Assembly: GCA_016720905.1 (NCBI GenBank)
Contig: JADKJT010000039.1
Location: 1 to 10,501 of the forward strand
Direction: 5' to 3'
DNA: 10,501 nt
From: Gemmatimonadaceae bacterium
Lineage (GTDB): Bacteria; Gemmatimonadota; Gemmatimonadetes; Gemmatimonadales; Gemmatimonadaceae
Shown: positions 6,503 through 10,501 of the stretch, piece after piece
Layout: the number at the start of each line of letters is the position of its first letter
How positions within the stretch are numbered: the stretch's first letter is position 1
Position numbers and translations under genes: made by a program
The notes under the pieces: generated by a model
Database searches by the model: none
What the model was told of the DNA's origin: nothing
The model's input: only the letters and a program-made list of their open reading frames with translations

Positions 6503-7353
6503 ATGCATTCCATCGAATTTCTCAGCAAACATCGTGTCGTGTGCGGCCTGACCTTCTCATGGCGGCGGCCTGCGCCGACAAGGTGACGTCAGCCGATTCC
6601 ACGGATACGACCAGCGAAACCGCATCGACCCAACCCGGCCTGCAGACGGCCAAAGTGCGGGCGCGAACGTGACGGTGTCCTTTGCCAAGGGACCATGCGC
6701 TACCGGTCGAATGGCATTCCGAACCACTCGCGCCAGTTGCAGTATGCGCTGCCGCTTCCGGAGTGCGCGTGCCCGGTACGGCGAGCGCCTATGCCGGCGC
6801 CGATCCCACGCAGGCGCAGAGCTATGATTTCCAGATCCCGCTGAATCCCAGAAAGGCCGCAACGCCCACGTCCACCAGTCTCGGCACGATTGGCGTGATG
6901 ATTTCGGGAGCCGCGTTGTTCAATCCGGGCAAGAAGGCGACGGCGTCAGCCGTCGCGATGGCGTCCAACTTCAGCGGTAGAAAACACGGCTGGTGAGAAT
7001 ATCGCGTTTCTCGATGCCTGCAACGGCCATCCCACGCCGATGGGTTCGTATCACTACCATGCGTTGCCGCCATGCGTGACGGCCATGGTGGATACTGCCG
7101 GTGGTCCGTCGCACATCATTGGCGTGGCCTTTGACGGTTACCTGATCTATGGCGATCGCGATATCAGCGGACGGCAGATCACGTCATCGCAGCTTGATCA
7201 GTGCAGTGGGATCACCAGCGCGACATGGAGTTTCCGCAAGGCGTGTATCACTACGTGCTGCTGGGGAACGCGAATGCCACATCGTCCATTCGCTGTTTCA
7301 CCGGACAGGTGACGAGTGCGGCGTCGGCAATGCCCGGCATGGTACATCCGTAG
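6503..7353 (+). CDS. YHYH-domain lipoprotein, interrupted by several frameshifts
   Basis: ATG 6503 has GGAG 5 bases upstream. The N-terminus MHSIEFLSKHRVVCGLTF shifts frame near 6558 into LMAAACADK, giving a lipobox (AAAC) and a Ser/Thr-rich linker. The body then reads, in changing frames: GANVTVSFAKGPC, YRSNGIPNHS, SYDFQIPLNPRKA, TIGVMISGAALFNPG, GENIAFLDACNGHPTPMG and the signature YHYH (7049-7060) followed by ALPPCVT. Next come IIGVAFDGYLIYGD and a final VYHYVLLGN, ending at TAG 7351-7353. This follows the order of YHYH-family proteins, whose biochemical role is unknown; the clustered His and Cys suggest metal or redox contact, which is inference. Frame changes are near 6558, 6660, 6695, 6770, 6980 and 7225. 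It is transcribed divergently from the ECF sigma operon and shares its promoter motif, so it is the likely target of that sigma factor. Confidence 0.82.
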
Positions 7354-7378
7354 CCGACTGTTCTCGCGGATGTTCGAG

Positions 7379-7407
7379 TTGCGAAGGGTTACCGACTCCG
7401 GTATGGT
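7379..7407 (+). promoter_or_regulatory. Possible sigma70-like promoter before the 7414 gene
   Basis: TTGCGA (7379-7384) and TATGGT (7402-7407) with a 17-base spacer, four of six matches each. Only 6 bases separate the -10 box from the ATG at 7414, so the message would be leaderless. Confidence 0.4.
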
Positions 7408-7413
7408 CCCTTC

Positions 7414-8031
7414 ATGGCTGCCGAACATCGACGTTTCCACTCCGACTACAGAACGCTACGAACGGCGGTGGTGATCGTCGCGGCGTTGGCGGCGTGAAGT
7501 GGAATCTCCGTCCGGCGCGATTGACGGCGCAGCCGATTGCGAATCAGGCCGCCGCCGCGCCGCGTCATGTCTCCGGTTGATGTCACCGTGGGACCAGCGC
7601 TGTATGGTGGGCGCGAGCGGTACGTGAACGACGAGGGGCTGGCGATCGAGTTGCTGGTTGGGCTGCGTCGACCTCGCGCCAGGCTCATGTACGCGGCGGC
7701 CGGGGGTCAGGGTCGATGCCGGCGTGGTTTCGCGGCGTCCGGCTCCCCGTGTCGCTCCACACCGGTGCATCCGGCATGCGCCAACGGTTCGTCATCTCGC
7801 CTTCCTGGCGGGCGGCGAAGTGCGCCGGTCGGGGAAGCAGTTTCCAGCAGCTGCTCGACCATCGATCTTCTCCGACGGCCATCACGCGGGACTTGGCGGA
7901 CGGCATCGGAGCGCGGCCGCGGCGCACCACGCGTGGCGTTGACGGTGGGCGTCAATGGCAATTGGCTGGCCCTGTCCAATGGCTCGTCGCTTCGCTACTA
8001 CGCGTCGGCGTTCGGCCTTCGGCTTCAGTAA
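7414..8031 (+). CDS. Exported protein of unknown function, frameshifted
   Basis: Not recognised. ATG 7414 begins a frame with a hydrophobic signal-like stretch (LRTAVVIVAALAA), then meets TGA at 7495-7497. Another frame continues with LTAQPIANQAAAAPRHV, and the first frame resumes with PVDVTVGPALYGGRERYVND and LAIELLVGL. Between about 7670 and 7910 no single frame is convincing; pieces such as FRGVRLPVSLHTGASGMR and FLAGGEVRRSGKQFP are seen in two frames. The end, VALTVGVNGNWLALSNGSS and YYASAFGLRLQ, reaches TAA 8029-8031. Alternating short beta-like segments and a terminal aromatic/polar strand would fit an outer-membrane beta-barrel or a surface protein, but this is weak. The stop is 3 bases before the next start, so the two genes probably form an operon. 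Confidence 0.45.
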
Positions 8032-8034
8032 GAC

Positions 8035-8700
8035 ATGAACACGCCATCAACCCATGCCGCGCGATCACGCGCGCGCGTGTGGCGCGTGGGTCTCGCGCTT
8101 GTCGGCTTCAGTGCCGGGTGCCTGCCCTATACCATGGGGTCCACGGCGGCCACGGTGCCTCGCGGTGAGCAGCGAACCACCATCAGCCTTGCCGCCAGCT
8201 TTGGCGATCGCTCGCTGGATGAGCCGCCCGAGACTCCCATGACCATCCTCGACGCGGAAACGCGCATTGGCGTTTCCGAACGCAGTGATGTCGGGCTTCG
8301 CATCACGGGCATCAGCGGCGCTGTGGTGTCCTACCAGCATCGACCGCACGGCTCGGCGTTGGGCGCGGGCGATTTCAGCGCAAGTGGAAAGCGGGAGTGG
8401 TGAAAAGCCGGTTCGCTGGCGATGGAGGGTTGAGTGCTCGCTTCCAGCGCGGATAGGCAACGAACTGCGGTGTATGGCGGCGTGCGGTATTTGCCGGTGG
8501 CGCGACTCACCCGCGACGCGGACCGGGAGAGCCCCACCATTGGCGGATTTGTGGGCGTGCAGCTGCGGCGGGCTTCGTTCGTGCTGCTCCCCGAGCTGAG
8601 TGTGGTTCGCGGATACGATGATGTGATCGCGCATCGAGCGACGTGGTTCGTGATCCCGTCACTGAGCCTGACGCGCTCTCCACGCGCCACGCCGCGCTAG
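8035..8700 (+). CDS. Lipoprotein of unknown function, frameshifted
   Basis: The start at 8035 gives a basic N-terminus, a hydrophobic stretch and a lipobox (VGLALVGFSAGC). It continues TTISLAASFGDRSLDEPPE, LDAETRIGVSERSDVGLRIT and SGAVVSYQH. Then the frame changes near 8340 and again between about 8400 and 8450, passing through KWKAGVVKSRFAGDGGLSAR, to YGGVRYLPVARLTRD, TIGGFVGVQLRRASFVLLP, ELSVVRGY and FVIPSLSLTRS, ending at TAG 8698-8700. The alternating polar and nonpolar strands (DVGLRIT, GGFVGVQL, FVIPSLSL) resemble outer-membrane barrel or transporter-like lipoproteins that are common in this kind of genome. No named family is recognised. Its stop lies 16 bases from the stop of the convergent MFS gene, with no hairpin between them. 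Confidence 0.6.
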
Positions 8701-8716
8701 TCGGACTCTCGGCGCA

Positions 8717-9924
8717 CTACCGATGCGGTGCCGTGCGGTGCAAGCTGCTGCGCGCCAGGACCGCCGAGACAAGCGACAAGACACCACCCAGCGCGAGTGC
8801 CGCGCCGGGAAAATAGAACGGCGCGCGCGGGCCCGAAAACCAGGCGAATACGTTGGCCATCAACAAGGGACCAACGATGGACGTGAGGCTCATCATGCTG
8901 GTGAGCGCCCCCGCAATTGGCCCTGTTCATTGGCGGAACCCGCCAGAAATCAGCCCCCTTGAATGGCATCGGTCCGCAATGCCGCCCATGCTGTATAGAT
9001 CGCCGTGAATGCGAAATCACCAGGTGGACTGGCGAAGGCGTAGAGAAAGAACCCCACGCTGTAGAAACGTCAATCCGGTAGACGCTGCGCTGCTGCCCGA
9101 GTCGTGGAATCGTCCGGATCAGCCCGCCCCTGCACATAACCGGCCAGCCCCACCACCGCCAACGACCAGGGGCCGGTGCGTTCGGTCCAGTGGAACTTCT
9201 CAATGGTGTAATACGACCAGTTGCTCTGCAACTCGCGTGCGCCGCGATCTGCACCAGCACCGAAGGACGCAATCAAACCGAAAATCACCCGGATAGCGAC
9301 GGATTTCCCGACCGATCCCCACGGGTTCGCGCTTCGAGTCGATGGCGACGATGCTCGGGTTTGAGGGATTCGGGCAGGACGAAGAAGCCGAACAACCAGT
9401 TCACGAGGGCGAGTGTCGCGGCGGCAATGAACGGCACGCGCGGGCCATACTGGCCAAGCAAACCACCGGTGAGCGGACCGATGATGAAACCCAATCCGAA
9501 CACGGCGCCGATCATGCCGAAGTTCTGCGCCCGCTTTTCCGGCGGTGACACATCCGCGATATACGCGGCACCCGTGGTGAAGCTGGCGCCCATCATACCG
9601 GCAAGCAGGCGGCTCACAAAGAGCCAACCGATGGACGGCGCAAAGGCCACGAACAGATAGTCGAGGCCAAAGCCGAACAGCGACGCGCAAGGCAGCACGG
9701 GCCCGTCGACCGAACCGGTCGCCGAGTGCCCATCACCGGGGCGCAGAAGAACTGCATGCCGGCATACCCAGAAGGCCATCCACCCGCCCCATCGTGCCGC
9801 ATCGCTCATGGTACACCCGTGAGGTGGGTGATGAGCTTCGGCATGACCGGAATGATGATAGGCAGCCACGTCGATGAGCAGCGTGACGAGGATGAACCAC
9901 ATGGCGGGCGCGGGACGACTTCAT
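8717..9924 (-). CDS. Tet-type MFS drug efflux transporter, interrupted by many frameshifts
   Basis: A major facilitator superfamily proton antiporter of the TCR/Tet group (12 helices, about 400 residues); the span of 1208 bases fits this length. From ATG 9924 (MKSSR) the pieces read, in several frames: WFILVTLLID, PIIIPVMPKLITHLTG, YAGMQFFCAPVMG, motif A GDRFGRR (9703-9723), LLASLFGFGLDYLFVAFAPS, LLAGMMGASFTTGAAYIAD, FGMIGAVFGLGFIIGPLTGG, PRVPFIAAATLALVNWLFGF, FVLPESLKPEHRR, SNWSYYTIEKFHWTER, GGLIRTIPRLGQQRSVY, ALTSMMSLTSIVGPLLMA and FYFPGAALALGG, ending at TAG 8717-8719. At least eight frame changes occur. The substrate cannot be told; relatives export tetracyclines and other drugs. If the frame changes are real, the gene is dead. 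They are more likely assembly errors because every helix is otherwise intact. Confidence 0.85.
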
Positions 9925-9988
9925 GCGGGGACGTCTCTCGGTTCGGAAGGTTGGCACGGCAAGGCAACAGTCTAGTACAGTCCAGTGA

Positions 9989-10501
9989 CTACTGCACCCG
10001 GAATCGGGTGTCCCGTACCACGCTTCGGTTGGCAACCAAGTCGGTGATCTCCATCCGCAGCTGGTACTCGCCACGCGCGTCGCCCAGCCAGTCCAGCGCC
10101 AAATAGTCCATGCGTCGCCTTGACGGCCACGTTGCGATCGAACGACACCGATAGACGATCGCCACTGCCACGCCCTTGCTGAAGCAGTGAACCGACGCCG
10201 TCGAGCACTACGCGCAACTCGGCCCGCGGCACCGCGCGCCCCTTCACACGCTCTGATGGTGATCGCCACGCGGTAGCGGTTCGCGTCGGCACCCGAAGCC
10301 AGGTCGTAGTTCTCCCACACCAGGCCGATCCTGTCGCCGGCGCGAAAGGTGCCGGATGACGGCGCTACGTGTAGTTCGCTCCATCGCGCGGCATTTGCAC
10401 TCGGAGGTGACGCGCCGGCATCGACCAACAATACGTCGCTGATCGCGAATCCGATCGGGCGCGCGGCGTCGATGCCTGCGGTGGCACTGGCGGTACGCTG
10501 C
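9989..10501 (-). CDS. C-terminal part of a larger exported protein (GWxTD-protein-like), runs off the right edge
   Basis: Only the end of the gene is inside the window; the start lies to the right. It reads RPIGFAISDVLLVDAG, then GTFRAGDRIGLVWENYDLAS and YRVAIT. After frame changes near 10255 and 10105 come RAVPRAELRVVLDG, DRLSVSFDRNVAVKA, DYLALDWLG and GEYQLRMEITDLVANRSVVR, stopping at TAG 9989-9991. The order (a 'W-E-x-Y' strand, a beta-sandwich and a closing GEYxLxxxITDL strand) resembles the C-terminal domain found after the GWxTD domain in proteins of Gemmatimonadota and relatives. The GWxTD domain itself is not in view, so the assignment is tentative. No terminator or promoter is obvious in the 64 bases between its stop and the MFS start. 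Confidence 0.5.

Noticed and set aside
6411..6532. Extended N-terminus of the sigma factor up to 6532
   Set aside because: The added residues are unlike any sigma region and would cover both promoter motifs and the start of the divergent YHYH gene. The ATG at 6381 joined by one base gives a normal ECF length.
9925..9988. Symmetric-looking bases (AGTCCAGTGACT) between the partial gene and the MFS gene as a terminator or operator
   Set aside because: The arms are short and mismatched and there is no T-tract; no support beyond chance.
1..10501. Search for tRNA, rRNA, CRISPR repeats, insertion sequence ends or attachment sites
   Set aside because: No cloverleaf-like arms with GTTCRA, no regularly spaced repeats, no transposase or integrase motifs and no flanking direct repeats were seen by eye.

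Overview
The window is high-GC DNA with the gene content of a soil- or sludge-type diderm bacterium. The ImuA/ImuB pair, an ECF sigma factor operon with a Spy-like periplasmic sensor, lipoproteins with clear lipoboxes, and a C-terminal module like those of GWxTD proteins together suggest Gemmatimonadota or a relative. This is an inference from gene style only. No rRNA, tRNA, CRISPR array, insertion sequence or phage gene is visible.

Layout: (1) 1-297, unassigned. (2) 298-1341, minus, a class A beta-lactamase-type serine hydrolase broken by frameshifts. (3) 1474-4293, minus, imuA then imuB, the accessory factors of SOS mutagenic translesion synthesis; the expected partner dnaE2 does not follow. 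(4) 4294-5022, a sigma70-like promoter, a small Spy/CpxP-like lipoprotein gene and a strong intrinsic terminator, plus strand. (5) 5021-6381, minus, a three-gene operon: ECF sigma factor, one-TM anti-sigma-like protein, membrane-anchored Spy/CnrX-like sensor. (6) 6382-7353, a divergent promoter region and a YHYH-domain lipoprotein on the plus strand. (7) 7414-8700, plus, two exported proteins of unknown function. (8) 8717-9924, minus, a Tet-type MFS efflux transporter. (9) 9989-10501, minus, the C-terminal part of a larger protein.

The most interesting element lies between the ECF operon and the YHYH gene. Both genes are preceded by the same bipartite motif, ATGGAATG-N14-GTTGTCC, in opposite orientation. 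This is what a sigma factor that transcribes both itself and its divergent target would leave. It suggests a CnrYXH-like transenvelope regulatory unit whose visible target is a YHYH lipoprotein.

A caution for the whole window: most of the longer genes keep recognisable homology across several reading-frame changes, and unrelated essential-looking and accessory genes are affected alike. Single-base indel errors in the assembly explain this better than true gene decay. Coordinates below are therefore whole-gene spans, and many are not multiples of three.
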